Below, in pieces: positions 51,032-60,571 of a DNA stretch of 64,000 bases. The DNA is taken from contig NZ_SOYS01000009.1 of NCBI RefSeq assembly GCF_011808225.1, positions 62,001 to 126,000 on the forward strand, written 5' to 3'. Source of the stretch: Cedecea colo (lineage in GTDB: Bacteria; Pseudomonadota; Gammaproteobacteria; Enterobacterales; Enterobacteriaceae). Within the stretch, counting starts at the first letter, position 1, and each line of letters opens with the position of its first letter. The notes beneath the pieces are model-generated. The model was not told the origin of the DNA, did not search any database, and saw nothing but the letters and a program-made list of their open reading frames with translations. The position numbers were made by a program, and so were the translations under genes.

Positions 51032-51343
51032 ATGATTGTAAGGACCTGGCATGGATGTGTTCCGCTAAAAAATGCGGAAGGTTTTGCGAAACACCTTGAG
51101 GAGACTGGCGTGGAGCATTCAAGGAGCATACCGGGGAACAAAGGCGCGTTCGTGCGCAGGGAAACCCAGGGCAGCTGGGAGCATTTCTTTCTGGCTACTT
51201 ACTGGCAGGATCTGCAGTCGGTAAAGGCATTTGCCGGAGAAAACTATCACGTGGCGGTGACTTACCCTGACGACGAAGAATTTGAGCTACTTTCCGATCC
51301 CTACGTTTTCCAGCATGTTGTGGAAGCCGTTTCACCGCTTTAG
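51032..51343 (+). CDS. Antibiotic-biosynthesis-monooxygenase-like (ABM) protein
   Basis: 103 aa, dimeric alpha/beta-barrel (ferredoxin-like) type. MIVRTWHGCVPLKNAEGFAK, then PGNKGAFVRRETQGSWEHFF and TYWQDLQSVKAFAGENYHVA follow the pattern of ABM/heme-degrading monooxygenase-like proteins, often used in quinone or aldehyde detoxification. Exact role open. GAGGAAAAG precedes the ATG at 51032; an in-frame start 24 bases upstream lacks one. Confidence 0.78.
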   Translation: MIVRTWHGCVPLKNAEGFAKHLEETGVEHSRSIPGNKGAFVRRETQGSWEHFFLATYWQDLQSVKAFAGENYHVAVTYPDDEEFELLSDPYVFQHVVEAVSPL

Positions 51344-51411
51344 CCTTACTTCCGGGGCAACCTGACGGTTACCCTGATTTGCCATAATATCCGTATAATT
51401 CCAAAACGCCC

Positions 51412-51433
51412 AGGACCGCTCCTGGCACAGAGC
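51412..51433 (-). repeat. Copy of dispersed 20-bp motif
   Basis: AGGACCGCTCCTGGCACAGA plus GC: 22 of 22 bases identical to 50187-50208. Confidence 0.8.
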
Positions 51434-51619
51434 AAACATTTGAACTTTGCCCTGCCCTGCAAATCTGAACTTACCTTTTCCAATTTAATGATTTTGTTAG
51501 ATTAAAATTACTTATTCTGCTAAGCGCCATCACACTTGAAATCGAGGACGTGATAGCGTTCCAGCATCCTGAAGCATTATAAAACTCAATTCCTGAAAAA
51601 GCGCATAACCTGCATAGAA

Positions 51620-51998
51620 CTGATTTTTATGCTCGGGTGGACGAGATGAGCAAAAACTTTGCCTTACGCTCGGGCGCATATGCGATTGCAGGTCAGCCAC
51701 TCATGGCGTTAGCCAATAACAGCGGTTGCTATATCGCTGGCTATTTCGAAGAAACCAGGCAGATTCATATCAAAAATGGCGATAAAGTGATTAATTATAT
51801 TATGAGCAACAATCGTCCTCTTTCTGGACACTTCGACGGACTTTCTGCCGGTATTAATGACAGCGAACGAGCCACCGAGGCCGGTAATCTACCTGCCAAC
51901 GTCAACCCGACGTGCAGCGTATTCCGGCACGAATAGCAATCGATAAGGTGTCGAGAGGTATAGAGCTAATTACCGGGGCACGGCAACGATAAGCCTTA
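51620..51998 (+). pseudogene. HlyD/EmrA-type membrane fusion protein, decayed
   Basis: FALRSGAYAIAGQPLMALAN and YIAGYFEETRQIHIKNGDKV, then INDSERATEAGNLPANVNPT, match the C-terminal half of AaeA/EmrA-type fusion proteins. After NPT a small deletion shifts the frame (FSWVRLA lost), and the family end QRIPARIAIDKV resumes in another frame from about 51915 to a stop at 51995-51997. The N-terminal half is missing. Probably once partner of an efflux permease such as the one at 52718-54268. Confidence 0.82.
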
Positions 51999-52321
51999 GC
52001 AATAATAAATAAGATGAGATGCAAATACGATTTAAATAAAAGAATAATAGCCTGTTCACACTGACTGCTGGCGATATAAGAACGTAATGCGCTCATCGAA
52101 TTAAAAAGTATCCTGGGACATAGGGCCCTGGAAAGATAATCCTGTCATGTTGCCACCTTTTGTTTGTAAAAACAAATTTATGATATATCAAGGTTATTTT
52201 GCAATCAGCATCAGGTTTTTTTAAAACAGCCGTAGGTGGCAGAAATACGAATTACCGTTATGAGGGGGAATAAACTAAGGGACAACCGTTTAACCAGGAA
52301 ACCATTTTGTAAAACCCGGTT

Positions 52322-52575
52322 CTACTGCTTATGCTCTTCTCGCAATTTAGTAAGATGTGATGTCAGCAGTGCGCTTTCATCTGCTGACAGTCGACGCAAT
52401 ATGTCTGCGGCATGGGTGGCGACAATCTCATAAGCTTTGCTGTAGGCGTCTTCAACGGCATCCAGTCGCCGAACCATACAGGCACGCTTATCATTGGGGC
52501 CGGGAGTTTTTGTACCCATCCCTTATTCACAAGTTTCTCTACTGTCCTGCCAATGGTGTTTCATAGACAATTATC
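52322..52575 (-). pseudogene. MarR-family regulator, decayed
   Basis: The frame ending at 52322 reads PNDKRACMVRRLDAVEDAY then EIVATHAADILRRLSADESA, the wing and C-terminal helices of a MarR repressor. The preceding part, TVEKLVNKGWVQKLP (about 52500-52560), is in another frame, so a frameshift splits the gene, and the N-terminal helices are lost. With the HlyD remnant and the MFS gene this suggests a former emrRAB-like unit. Confidence 0.8.
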
Positions 52576-52717
52576 CAGATTAAATTTGCTTTATGATTGA
52601 TTCAGGCTAATTAATATACGTACATCCGCTGAATATGAAGCTGCCTTCCTGGGCAGCTTATTCAATTAAGGTTCAAAAATCAAAACCCGTATTTTTTCCA
52701 GTTTCCCCAATTGAGGG

Positions 52718-54268
52718 TCAGATTTTTTTCTGCCACAGGGAGAACAATGCTGCAACGACTGCAATAATGGCAAGATATAAGAATCCATCCTGAATGCTCA
52801 TCATCTTTGATTGACTAAGCACCATCTTCTGAATGAGCCCCAGAGATGCCTCTTTGAGCTCTTCATTCGAAAATAAAACCAGATGTTCCGAAAGTTTATT
52901 CATGGCTTCCTGAAAGGCAGGATTATCAGGTGTTATGTGGTCCGCCAGGCGACTGTAATGTAACGCTTCCCGATCCTGTTCAATCATAATGACTGAGGCG
53001 GTTGAAAAAGAGTAGGTAAGCTGCTTAACGATATTTTTGAATCTGTAACTATGATTATAATCTTCTTCGTTGAAAAGTTTGAATGCGCTCCCGCCTACGG
53101 GAAGAGCAATTGTCAGAAGTAATCCCCCTCGCAGAAATAGAGGTATAAGCAGCCACCCTTCACTGACATCCGGCGGCATTTTAATCATCCACAGGCAAAT
53201 TACGGCAGCAGTGAGGCAGCCTGGAATTATCATGTATTTCTTATTCGTCACCCTTGCCGCAAAGCGAAAATAGACGAAAAGTAATGACAGCGCGAGTAAA
53301 GATGTTCCTCCAACCAATAAGCCAGCATTCTGTACAGGATAGTTCAGCCCACTTTCAAGCATTCTGGAAATGAGATATCCCATTGAGTTGTTGATGTAAT
53401 AATAAAACATATACATCACCAGACCCGTTCGGAAGAGATCGGTGCTGAATGTATGCAGGTTAAGTAATGGCCGCGGATGCTGCCACTGATGAAAGGCGAA
53501 CCAGCCAATCGCTACGATGCCAAGCCCGGTAAGCAGAGGGATAAGGGGTGTTGAGCTGAAGTGTTCAAACTGTACCTGTTGCATCGCTGTCTGTAGCGAG
53601 ACTACCGCCCCTGTAAAGATAATATAGGGCCAGAAATGAGCTTCACCGTATTGTTCTGGTGGTACTTTTCCTCTTTGCGGAACAGAGTAAAATACCAGCA
53701 AAGCTATAAGCACGCCGGCTATAGACATAACGGTGAAAGGAGCCTTCCATCCCAACGCGCCAATAAGATAGCCACCTACGAGGGGTGCAGAAGCGCTGGA
53801 AAGTAAGATACAAAACAGAAACAGACGCAACGCCAGTCCTCTGGTTTTACCCTCCAGCGTCGTCTGTAGCATGATACGACAGATACTCAGCATAGGCCCC
53901 ATGCAATAACCCTGAATAGCGCGCAATATCGCCAGTTCACTGGAAGACTCAGCAAAACAGATTGCAAGTGAGGCAACACTGAATCCCAGCAGGCACAGGA
54001 TCAGGTATCCTTTGTAGCCAGTTCGCTGTACCAGCCATGATTGCTGGAGTATTCCTAATACCGACGTTACAGCATATAAACTCGTTGACCATACCAGTTC
54101 ATCTGCAGACGCATTGACTCCCCCGGCGATGTAAGAGGCAAAAAACGAAAAGAACGCGCTATCAAAGAATTCCAGTCCTACACATAGAGCGATAGCTAAC
54201 GAATAAAGTATCAGTTGGGATAGCGCAGGTTCGTTATGACAGGAAGTAGACACACCAGTTGTTATCAT
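52718..54268 (-). CDS. DHA2-type MFS efflux transporter
   Basis: 516 aa, about 14 membrane helices, EmrB/QacA branch of drug-proton antiporters. Starts MITTGVSTSCHNEPALSQLI; helix 2-3 loop SWLVQRTGYKGYLI, helix 4-5 RAIQGYCMGPMLSICRIMLQ with the conserved basic residue. Its start overlaps the stop of the MerR gene (ATGA), so the two are translationally coupled. Substrate unknown; an intact HlyD partner is not found in the window. Confidence 0.85.
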   Translation of the reverse strand: MITTGVSTSCHNEPALSQLILYSLAIALCVGLEFFDSAFFSFFASYIAGGVNASADELVWSTSLYAVTSVLGILQQSWLVQRTGYKGYLILCLLGFSVASLAICFAESSSELAILRAIQGYCMGPMLSICRIMLQTTLEGKTRGLALRLFLFCILLSSASAPLVGGYLIGALGWKAPFTVMSIAGVLIALLVFYSVPQRGKVPPEQYGEAHFWPYIIFTGAVVSLQTAMQQVQFEHFSSTPLIPLLTGLGIVAIGWFAFHQWQHPRPLLNLHTFSTDLFRTGLVMYMFYYYINNSMGYLISRMLESGLNYPVQNAGLLVGGTSLLALSLLFVYFRFAARVTNKKYMIIPGCLTAAVICLWMIKMPPDVSEGWLLIPLFLRGGLLLTIALPVGGSAFKLFNEEDYNHSYRFKNIVKQLTYSFSTASVIMIEQDREALHYSRLADHITPDNPAFQEAMNKLSEHLVLFSNEELKEASLGLIQKMVLSQSKMMSIQDGFLYLAIIAVVAALFSLWQKKI

Positions 54269-54783
54269 TTTAAAACTTTAGTTATTTTGTGCTTAAAACG
54301 AGCAGAGAGACGTTCTTTTGCAAGGGATTCGGAAGGTTCACCAGCGATGCGCCGGTTCAGATAATCAAGATCGCCAAGCAGCTCCTTTTTCACTTTTTCA
54401 GCCTCCCGAATTTCCCGACGCCCTGATTCAATACGTTCAGAGACAACAACCAGCTTCATTTCGATGGCTTTAGCTATCTGACATAACGTTTCCTGACTGT
54501 ATCCGGGAGCTCCGGATTCATTCTGTTCAATGGGACGAGCGAGGATCTCCTGGATAGTGCCAAGAGAAAAACCCAATGAACGTAAACGGATAATACGCTG
54601 AAGTCGTTCAAGATCGCCTTCACTGTAAAGTCTGTACCGGCCTTTACTACGCTCCGGAATTACCATACCGAGCTCTTCGTAATACTTTAGTGTCCTGTGA
54701 GTGACACCAAGCCGTGTTGCAGCATCGTTGATGGTTATTGTTGAATTATCGTTAATGGTAAAGCCCTCCAAACATGTACGCAT
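54265..54783 (-). CDS. MerR-family regulator coupled to the MFS pump
   Basis: 172 aa from 54783. Winged HTH: TINDAATRLGVTHRTLKYYE then ELGMVIPERSKGRYRLYSEG, with the Arg-Tyr pair of MerR proteins, followed by a dimerisation coiled coil (EMKLVVVSERIESGRREIRE) and a short C-terminus without Cys, so it senses an organic ligand or nothing metal-like. Possibly activates its own operon. The true start is uncertain: a longer frame reaches 54855, and GTACGTATATATTCC before 54783 looks like promoter/operator. Confidence 0.82.
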   Translation of the reverse strand: MRTCLEGFTINDNSTITINDAATRLGVTHRTLKYYEELGMVIPERSKGRYRLYSEGDLERLQRIIRLRSLGFSLGTIQEILARPIEQNESGAPGYSQETLCQIAKAIEMKLVVVSERIESGRREIREAEKVKKELLGDLDYLNRRIAGEPSESLAKERLSARFKHKITKVLK

Positions 54784-54924
54784 GGAATATATACGTACAC
54801 GTACACCTCTGCAAGCGATAGTCCTTTGTCCGTATCCCGAAAAAGACACATTCACTGGAGCGATAGATGTAAAGCTTAATCCCCGGAATGGGAGCGCCCT
54901 GAAAACTCCCGCGCTTTAAAGATA

Positions 54925-54961
54925 GCGTTGCATTGACCCATTGAACTCACAGCGAGAAGCG
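54925..54961 (+). repeat. Dispersed ~38-bp repeat, copy 2
   Basis: GCGTTGCATTGACCCATTGA then ACTCACAGCGAGAAGCG, partner of 50858-50895. Confidence 0.75.
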
Positions 54962-55045
54962 AACATCGAGCCCAAAAATCGTCAGGTACAATTTTCTCAT
55001 TACCCGAACACGCACAAAACTGACCGCTGAATTTGGATACTGCGG

Positions 55046-55936
55046 TCAGTTTTTATGTCTAACCGCTTCAATGATCACGTTAAAGGCAGCCGAAGACTTC
55101 AGCCGACTGGTGTAATACAGATAATATTCCGGGAAGGTGATAGTGAAGTCATCCAGCACGGTGAGCAGACGGCCGGAAGCGATATCATTCTGCACCAGTG
55201 CCTGCGGTAAATAAGCAAACCCATAGCCATCAAGACAGGCCTGGTGAACCTGATTAATACCGTTAACGATAATCTGCCCTTTTACCCGCAACTTTTGCTC
55301 CTGTCCGTCAATTAAAAACGTCCACGACAAATTCTGGCCATGTGTGGGTAACTGCAGATTGATACACGGCAGGGCAAGTAATTCTGTTGGGGTTTCAGGA
55401 AAATCCTGCGTGGGGAGATAACGAGGTGATACCACAACTACCATACGGTGTTCCGCGCTAATCGGAATGGCAACCATATCCTGCGCGATCAGTCCGCCTC
55501 GTCGCACGCCGGCATCAAAGCGCTCTCTGGCAATATCAACCAGGCCATAATCGGTGATGAGTTCAAGATGAATATCGGGAAAATTCCTCAGCACCGGCGC
55601 TAACTTCGGCCACAGAACCTGCTGAATGGCATATTCGTCGGCAGAAATACGAACCCTGCCCGCAGGTTTATCCCGCAGGTCAGACAGCTGCTCCAGACCA
55701 TCCGAGATTTCTTCGAGTGCCGGGCCAATAAGCTGCGCCAGACGCTCCCCCGCTTCCGTTAGCGTCAGGCTTCGGGTGGTGCGATTCAGCAATTTTAGCT
55801 GCAGGCGTGCTTCGAGGTTACTGATGGTCTGGCTCACTGCAGACTGGGACGTTCCTGATTTTACGGCTGCCCGTGTAAAACTCCCTTCCTGAATCACCGT
55901 CAGGAATGTGCTGAGATCGTTGAGGTTCTCTTTCAT
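55046..55936 (-). CDS. LysR-family regulator
   Basis: 296 aa. HTH: DLSTFLTVIQEGSFTRAAVK and SQSAVSQTISNLEARLQLKL; then NRTTRSLTLTEAGERL and the periplasmic-binding-like effector domain (VDIARERFDAGVRRGGLIAQ). Closest in style to the YhjC/DsdC-like LysR regulators of dehydrogenase/hydrolase clusters. Divergent from the hydrolase-SDR-hydrolase cluster with 114 bp between the starts; probably its regulator. Confidence 0.9.
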   Translation of the reverse strand: MKENLNDLSTFLTVIQEGSFTRAAVKSGTSQSAVSQTISNLEARLQLKLLNRTTRSLTLTEAGERLAQLIGPALEEISDGLEQLSDLRDKPAGRVRISADEYAIQQVLWPKLAPVLRNFPDIHLELITDYGLVDIARERFDAGVRRGGLIAQDMVAIPISAEHRMVVVVSPRYLPTQDFPETPTELLALPCINLQLPTHGQNLSWTFLIDGQEQKLRVKGQIIVNGINQVHQACLDGYGFAYLPQALVQNDIASGRLLTVLDDFTITFPEYYLYYTSRLKSSAAFNVIIEAVRHKN

Positions 55937-56050
55937 TATATTAATAAGCTACGCTAATAACTGTCATCGGATTATCTATACTAACCAAAAGAGTTGTCCC
56001 CTCCTATCATGACTTCACCGAAACACTGGTCTCGATTCCGGGAGAAGAAA

Positions 56051-56959
56051 ATGATGAAATCCATTCGCTTTACCAATGCAGAAATCGATATGGCGGGGAA
56101 TCTGTTCCTCCCAGAGAATTTCAATGAAGCAGAACGCTACCCCGCCATTGTAGTCGTCCACCCAAGCGGCGGCGTTAAAGAACAAACTTCAGGCCTGTAC
56201 GCTCAAAAACTGGCAGGTCATGGTTTTATTACCCTGGCCTATGATGCTTCGTATCAGGGGGAAAGCAGCGGTGCCCCCCGCCAGCTCGAAAACCCTTACA
56301 ACCGGGTAGAGGACATCAGTGCGGCTATTGACTATCTGGTCGCACAGAACTGCATTGATGAGCAGCGAATTGGTGTTCTGGGCATCTGTGCGGGAGGCGG
56401 CTACGCCATTCACGCGACCATGATGGATCGCCGGATTAAAGCGCTCGGTACCGTAAGCGCCGTTAACTATGGTGATATGTATCGTCTTGGCTGGGAAGGC
56501 GAGCTGCAACCTTCATCGTCCCTTGAACCGCTTGAGATGGCTGCGGATCAACGCACTGCCGAGGCCAGAGGTGCTGCCACTGGCTATCTGCCAACGACAC
56601 CAAACTCCCGGGAAGAGGCGCCAAACAGGGATTTTGCCGAGGCTTACGAGTATTACCGTACGCCCCGGGCGATCCACCGTAATGCCCCCAGTAAATTCAC
56701 TACCCGCAGCCTGGCGCAGCTTATTACCTACGATGCATTCAGTCATGCTGACGTTTTTCTGACGCAGCCATTGCTGGTCATTGCGGGTAGCGAGGCGGGA
56801 ACTCGCTGGATGACGGAAGCGATTTATCAGCGCGCCGCCAGTCAGAAAAAGACAATTCATATTGTTAATGGCGCCACCCATATCGCCATGTATGACAAGC
56901 CTGACTATGTGGCGGAAGCGACAGACAAGTTTGCTCCTTTCTTTTCTGAAAACCTGTAA
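56051..56959 (+). CDS. YcjY-like alpha/beta hydrolase (dienelactone-hydrolase type), copy 1
   Basis: 302 aa. Hydrolase core: AIVVVHPSGGVKEQTSGLYA, DASYQGESSG, elbow GILGICAGGGYAIHA. The elbow has Cys (GICAGG) in place of Ser, as in dienelactone hydrolases. His near the C-terminus in NGATHIAMYD. The start MMKSIRFTNAE follows GGGAGAAGAAA. First gene of a three-gene run; 62 bases before the SDR. Confidence 0.85.
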   Translation: MMKSIRFTNAEIDMAGNLFLPENFNEAERYPAIVVVHPSGGVKEQTSGLYAQKLAGHGFITLAYDASYQGESSGAPRQLENPYNRVEDISAAIDYLVAQNCIDEQRIGVLGICAGGGYAIHATMMDRRIKALGTVSAVNYGDMYRLGWEGELQPSSSLEPLEMAADQRTAEARGAATGYLPTTPNSREEAPNRDFAEAYEYYRTPRAIHRNAPSKFTTRSLAQLITYDAFSHADVFLTQPLLVIAGSEAGTRWMTEAIYQRAASQKKTIHIVNGATHIAMYDKPDYVAEATDKFAPFFSENL

Positions 56960-57020
56960 TTCCGTCCATTGCCTGCGGGGTTTCCCCTGTCCGGGCAGCA
57001 ACTGACCAGAGAACAGCAGC

Positions 57021-57776
57021 ATGAAATATACTCTTATCACCGGAGCCAGCTCAGGGATCGGTAAAGCTCTTAGCTATCAATTCGCATCCCGTGGCCGTAA
57101 CCTCATTATCACCGCCCGCCGTCAGGACGAGTTGCACAGACTCAAAAAGGATATTGAAAGCAAATATGCGGTGCAGGTTATCGCAAAACCCTGCGATCTG
57201 GCGCAGGAAGGCCAGGCGGAAAACCTGTATCGCCAGCTTGATGATTTCGATCTCTCTGTCCTGATCAACAATGCCGGTTTTGGCGATTTCTCCATGCCCT
57301 GGGATATGGATTTAGCCAAAGCAACCCGGATGCTGGATTTGAATATTAAGGCCCTGACCACGCTCTCCCTGCTGTATTCCAAGGACTATGCCGATCGCGA
57401 GGCTACGCTAATTAACGTAGCTTCTGTCGGCGGTTATACGATGTTTGATATTGCCGTCACTTATTGCGCCACCAAGTTCTTTGTCGCTGCGTTTACTGAG
57501 GGGCTTGCACAGAATCTGCAGGATCAGGGCAAAAATATGCGGGCCAAAGTGATAGCTCCGGGACCTACGCAGAGTGAATTTGTCGTCCGCTCTTCCGACA
57601 ACGGTGGGATCAATGGCGATGGTCTGTTCGCAGAGGATTCATTTATTACCGCGGAAACCCTGGCAGCTTACACATGGCAACTGTATGACAGCGACAGTAC
57701 GGTGGGCATCGTCAATGCTGACCGCCGCTTAATGCTTAAGCCACCTGTCTATCCTTATATCAGAGTCCCGCACTGA
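57021..57776 (+). CDS. Short-chain dehydrogenase/reductase (DltE type)
   Basis: 251 aa classical SDR: TGASSGIGKAL cofactor loop, LINNAGFGDF, catalytic Ser-Tyr-Lys as NVASVGG and YCATKFF. NAD(P) specificity not determined; Arg in ITARRQDEL suggests NADP. Lies between two related hydrolases and was probably acquired with them. Substrate unknown. Confidence 0.9.
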   Translation: MKYTLITGASSGIGKALSYQFASRGRNLIITARRQDELHRLKKDIESKYAVQVIAKPCDLAQEGQAENLYRQLDDFDLSVLINNAGFGDFSMPWDMDLAKATRMLDLNIKALTTLSLLYSKDYADREATLINVASVGGYTMFDIAVTYCATKFFVAAFTEGLAQNLQDQGKNMRAKVIAPGPTQSEFVVRSSDNGGINGDGLFAEDSFITAETLAAYTWQLYDSDSTVGIVNADRRLMLKPPVYPYIRVPH

Positions 57777-57813
57777 TGCGCAGGGCATCCCAATAAGCTT
57801 GAGGAGTCACACT

Positions 57814-58752
57814 ATGTCTCATGAGCAATCCGTTACCTTCAGGAATAATACCTGGCAGATTGCAGCCACAATCCGCTTTCCTGACGGATTTGATGCAAAC
57901 CAAAAATACCCGGCCATTGTCTGTGCTCATCCTATCAGCAGCTGTAAAGAACAGACATCAGGCGCAGTCTACGGTCAGAAACTGACCGAAGCAGGTTTCA
58001 TTACACTGGCATTCGATGCCTCCACGCAAGGTGAAAGTGGCGGCGAGCCACGCTTTAGCGAAGATCCCTCAATCCGCGTGGAAGATTTCCGCTGCGCAAT
58101 CGACTACCTTGTGACCTTATCCTATGTGGATGAAGATCGCATTGGGGTGTTAGGGGTCTGCGGCGGAGGCGGATATGCCGTCAGCGCCGCAACGACAGAC
58201 CACCGCTTCAGGGCGGTTGCAACCGTGGTTGCTGCCAACTACGGGCGCGTCATGCGTGAGGGGGATTCGGGGCCTGATGCCGCACTCAGAACGATTGAAG
58301 CGCTTGGAAAACAGCGTACTGCTGAGGCCCGCGGAGCCGCTCCGCTCATAGTGGGCTACATCCCGGCCAACGCTGAGGAACTGGCCAAATCGGGCATCAA
58401 GGATATCGATATCATTGAGGCGGTAAATTATTACACCACTCCCCGAGGGCAACAGCCAGGTTCACCCAACAAGCTGCGCTTTACCAGCACCGCTCCCACA
58501 TTAAACTGGGACGCTTTTGCCTTTACGGAGAAATTGCTGATACAACCGCTGCATATTGTTATCGGCGACGTTCCTGGTGGTTTTGGTTCATATCGCGACG
58601 GATATGAACTCTACCAGCGTGCCCGCTCCGCTGAGAAAACGCTTCAGGTAGTGAAAGGTGCTTCCCACTATGATCTATACGATCGTCCGGAAGCGACGTC
58701 TGAAGCACTGGAGCAGCTTATCCCCTTCTTTAATAAGTATTTAGGAACGTAG
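57814..58752 (+). CDS. YcjY-like alpha/beta hydrolase, copy 2
   Basis: 312 aa, the same family as copy 1 (about half identical by eye). AIVCAHPISSCKEQTSGAVY, DASTQGESGGEP, elbow GVLGVCGGGGYAVSAA with Cys, C-terminal GASHYDLYDRP. GAGGAGTCACAC precedes the ATG. Two paralogues around one SDR suggest sequential steps on related carbonyl/lactone compounds, but that is inference. Confidence 0.85.
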   Translation: MSHEQSVTFRNNTWQIAATIRFPDGFDANQKYPAIVCAHPISSCKEQTSGAVYGQKLTEAGFITLAFDASTQGESGGEPRFSEDPSIRVEDFRCAIDYLVTLSYVDEDRIGVLGVCGGGGYAVSAATTDHRFRAVATVVAANYGRVMREGDSGPDAALRTIEALGKQRTAEARGAAPLIVGYIPANAEELAKSGIKDIDIIEAVNYYTTPRGQQPGSPNKLRFTSTAPTLNWDAFAFTEKLLIQPLHIVIGDVPGGFGSYRDGYELYQRARSAEKTLQVVKGASHYDLYDRPEATSEALEQLIPFFNKYLGT

Positions 58753-59158
58753 ATGGTTTAACCGTTTTATATATCCTGCCTTCCTGCACGCCAGGTTATG
58801 TAACTCATGGCCTGGTTTTAAACTTTTGCATCCTCTTATATGCGTGCGGGATGAATTATATTATTTGTTGTCTTTGAGGAGAATTATCTAAGCTGTGGCT
58901 CATTGCTTCAGAAAATAATCAACGCTGTTTGTTTTTAACAAAATTCACTGATACCACATTAAATAGCATATTTACTGTTCTACCGATGCGCGTTTCTGGT
59001 ACTAAGTCGACTAACCCAAGTGGCATGCCGTCTGCTTTGAGCGAGGAGCGGAATTTCGAAATTGTTCTCACCGCCAGTTATTCCTGACTATAACTGGATC
59101 ATATTTGAGTCAGGATCATAAAAGGCTCACCAGCGGAAGCGGTGAGCCTGCATGCTTA
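58753..59158. other. Interval between the hydrolase cluster and the 470-aa gene
   Basis: AT-rich, no supported gene. Contains a copy of the dispersed motif at 59034-59052 (GCTTTGAGCGAGGAGCGGA), followed by AAATTGTTCTCACC as in the copy at 50235 (AAATTGCGCTCACC), and the hairpin GGCTCACC...GGTGAGCC (59126-59150), which on the minus strand is followed by TTTTAT and terminates the next gene. Confidence 0.6.
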
Positions 59159-60571
59159 TTAGCGTATCACGCTAACATTTTGCAGTTTCACCGAAGTTTC
59201 AGGTTTATCAGCCACTTGCATAGCGACCGGGACAAAAACGTTGAATTCTTGCAACCAGGCGAGCTTGCTACTGCTTTCCCTCTGCCCTTCATTCGTTTCA
59301 TGACACTCAACTAATAGATACTTCCCACTTAACTCAGGTGCAATGCTATTTGCGTTCCCTTCCTCCGTTACGCCGCAGCGTAAAGTTGCAGCAGTCACTT
59401 TCTTGTTGGCATCAATACTGTCCCATTGTGCCTGATATCGCTGACCTTTCGCTAACGGGAAATGCATATCTGTCTGTAGCTTGTTGAGCAGTGAAGCACC
59501 ACTACTGATGGACATGGCAAACTTCAGCTGTAGCTGATTAGCTAGTGTTAAACGTTGCACGGTCCAGATACCATATTCTTCCAACTTGCGAATATAACCA
59601 TCCGGTTGTACATCCAACTGTACTTTGACCTTCCCGAACGCGCTGGCTTCGGTATAACGAATTTGTTTAAAGCGCGGAAGTGCCCATGGTTTGATTAATG
59701 ATTGTGCCTGCTGCTCAATTCCAGCGGAAAGGGAGTATTTATTCAGCCATTGCGGATTGTTGTTACTCAGATCGGGCATTGTGGGCCCCATCAGCATTGA
59801 TGCTTTTTTGTTATCGGCAGGTACAAAGTGCCCTTCGGCAGTGAACATTTTGCCTGCTGGTAAGCGGCATAGCTGCGCGAAGCGTTGCGCCTTTTCAGAG
59901 CTAATATTGAAGCTACTCCTGCGGCGAGCAATATCAGCAGTAATAAGTGAGTCCGTAACACGCCCCTCGCTGTCGAAGTTCATTGCAGCGACAGCGTCGG
60001 CCTGATGGGTTTTACAGTTATATAAGTAGTGTTCGATTTTTAATACCAGCGGCGCGTCGTAAGGGGGTTCCCAGATGATATCTGCAAAGTCATATCCCAT
60101 GCGTACCGATAAAATATCGCCATTACGCTGAATGCTATTAACATCGACAAGATCGGTAATGCCGGTTGTAGAGGTGGTTGATAATCTTTCCCATCGCGCC
60201 TCCTTTATCGGTAGCTGGCAAACCGTACGGATATCATCTGCCGACATATGCTTATCATCCTGTGCTGGCGCATAACGGAGGTAGCTATTGCCGTAAAAGC
60301 GGGCTTTGGTGAACCCCTCCTCGTTCAGTAAGTCCTTGTACAGAAGCTGTGCCTCGCCCTGCTTACAATCAACGGAACGCCATTGCTGAGCTGTTTTTCC
60401 GTTATTGACGTTTAACGACATCATGTAATTCACACGATCGTAGATTCTGGTTACAGACAAGGGGTTAGTGCCACCACCTATCACTGCAGCTTTATCTGCA
60501 GCCTGAACGAAAGAAAACGGCAAGAGAGATAGAAAGAAAAGTGGGCGGATTAAAGGGCGTACGCTGTACAT
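59159..60571 (-). CDS. Hypothetical secreted protein, 470 aa
   Basis: Signal peptide MYSVRPLIRPLFFLSLLPFS...QAA cut near residue 24; the mature part is soluble, without further membrane helices. Two apparently similar halves are suggested by recurring Cys pairs (DCKQGEA...TVCQLP; YNCKTHQ...QLCRLP; LRCGV...VECHET), likely disulphides in the periplasm. Family not recognised. AGGAACATAT precedes the ATG. It stands alone with its own terminator. Confidence 0.68.
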   Translation of the reverse strand: MYSVRPLIRPLFFLSLLPFSFVQAADKAAVIGGGTNPLSVTRIYDRVNYMMSLNVNNGKTAQQWRSVDCKQGEAQLLYKDLLNEEGFTKARFYGNSYLRYAPAQDDKHMSADDIRTVCQLPIKEARWERLSTTSTTGITDLVDVNSIQRNGDILSVRMGYDFADIIWEPPYDAPLVLKIEHYLYNCKTHQADAVAAMNFDSEGRVTDSLITADIARRRSSFNISSEKAQRFAQLCRLPAGKMFTAEGHFVPADNKKASMLMGPTMPDLSNNNPQWLNKYSLSAGIEQQAQSLIKPWALPRFKQIRYTEASAFGKVKVQLDVQPDGYIRKLEEYGIWTVQRLTLANQLQLKFAMSISSGASLLNKLQTDMHFPLAKGQRYQAQWDSIDANKKVTAATLRCGVTEEGNANSIAPELSGKYLLVECHETNEGQRESSSKLAWLQEFNVFVPVAMQVADKPETSVKLQNVSVIR

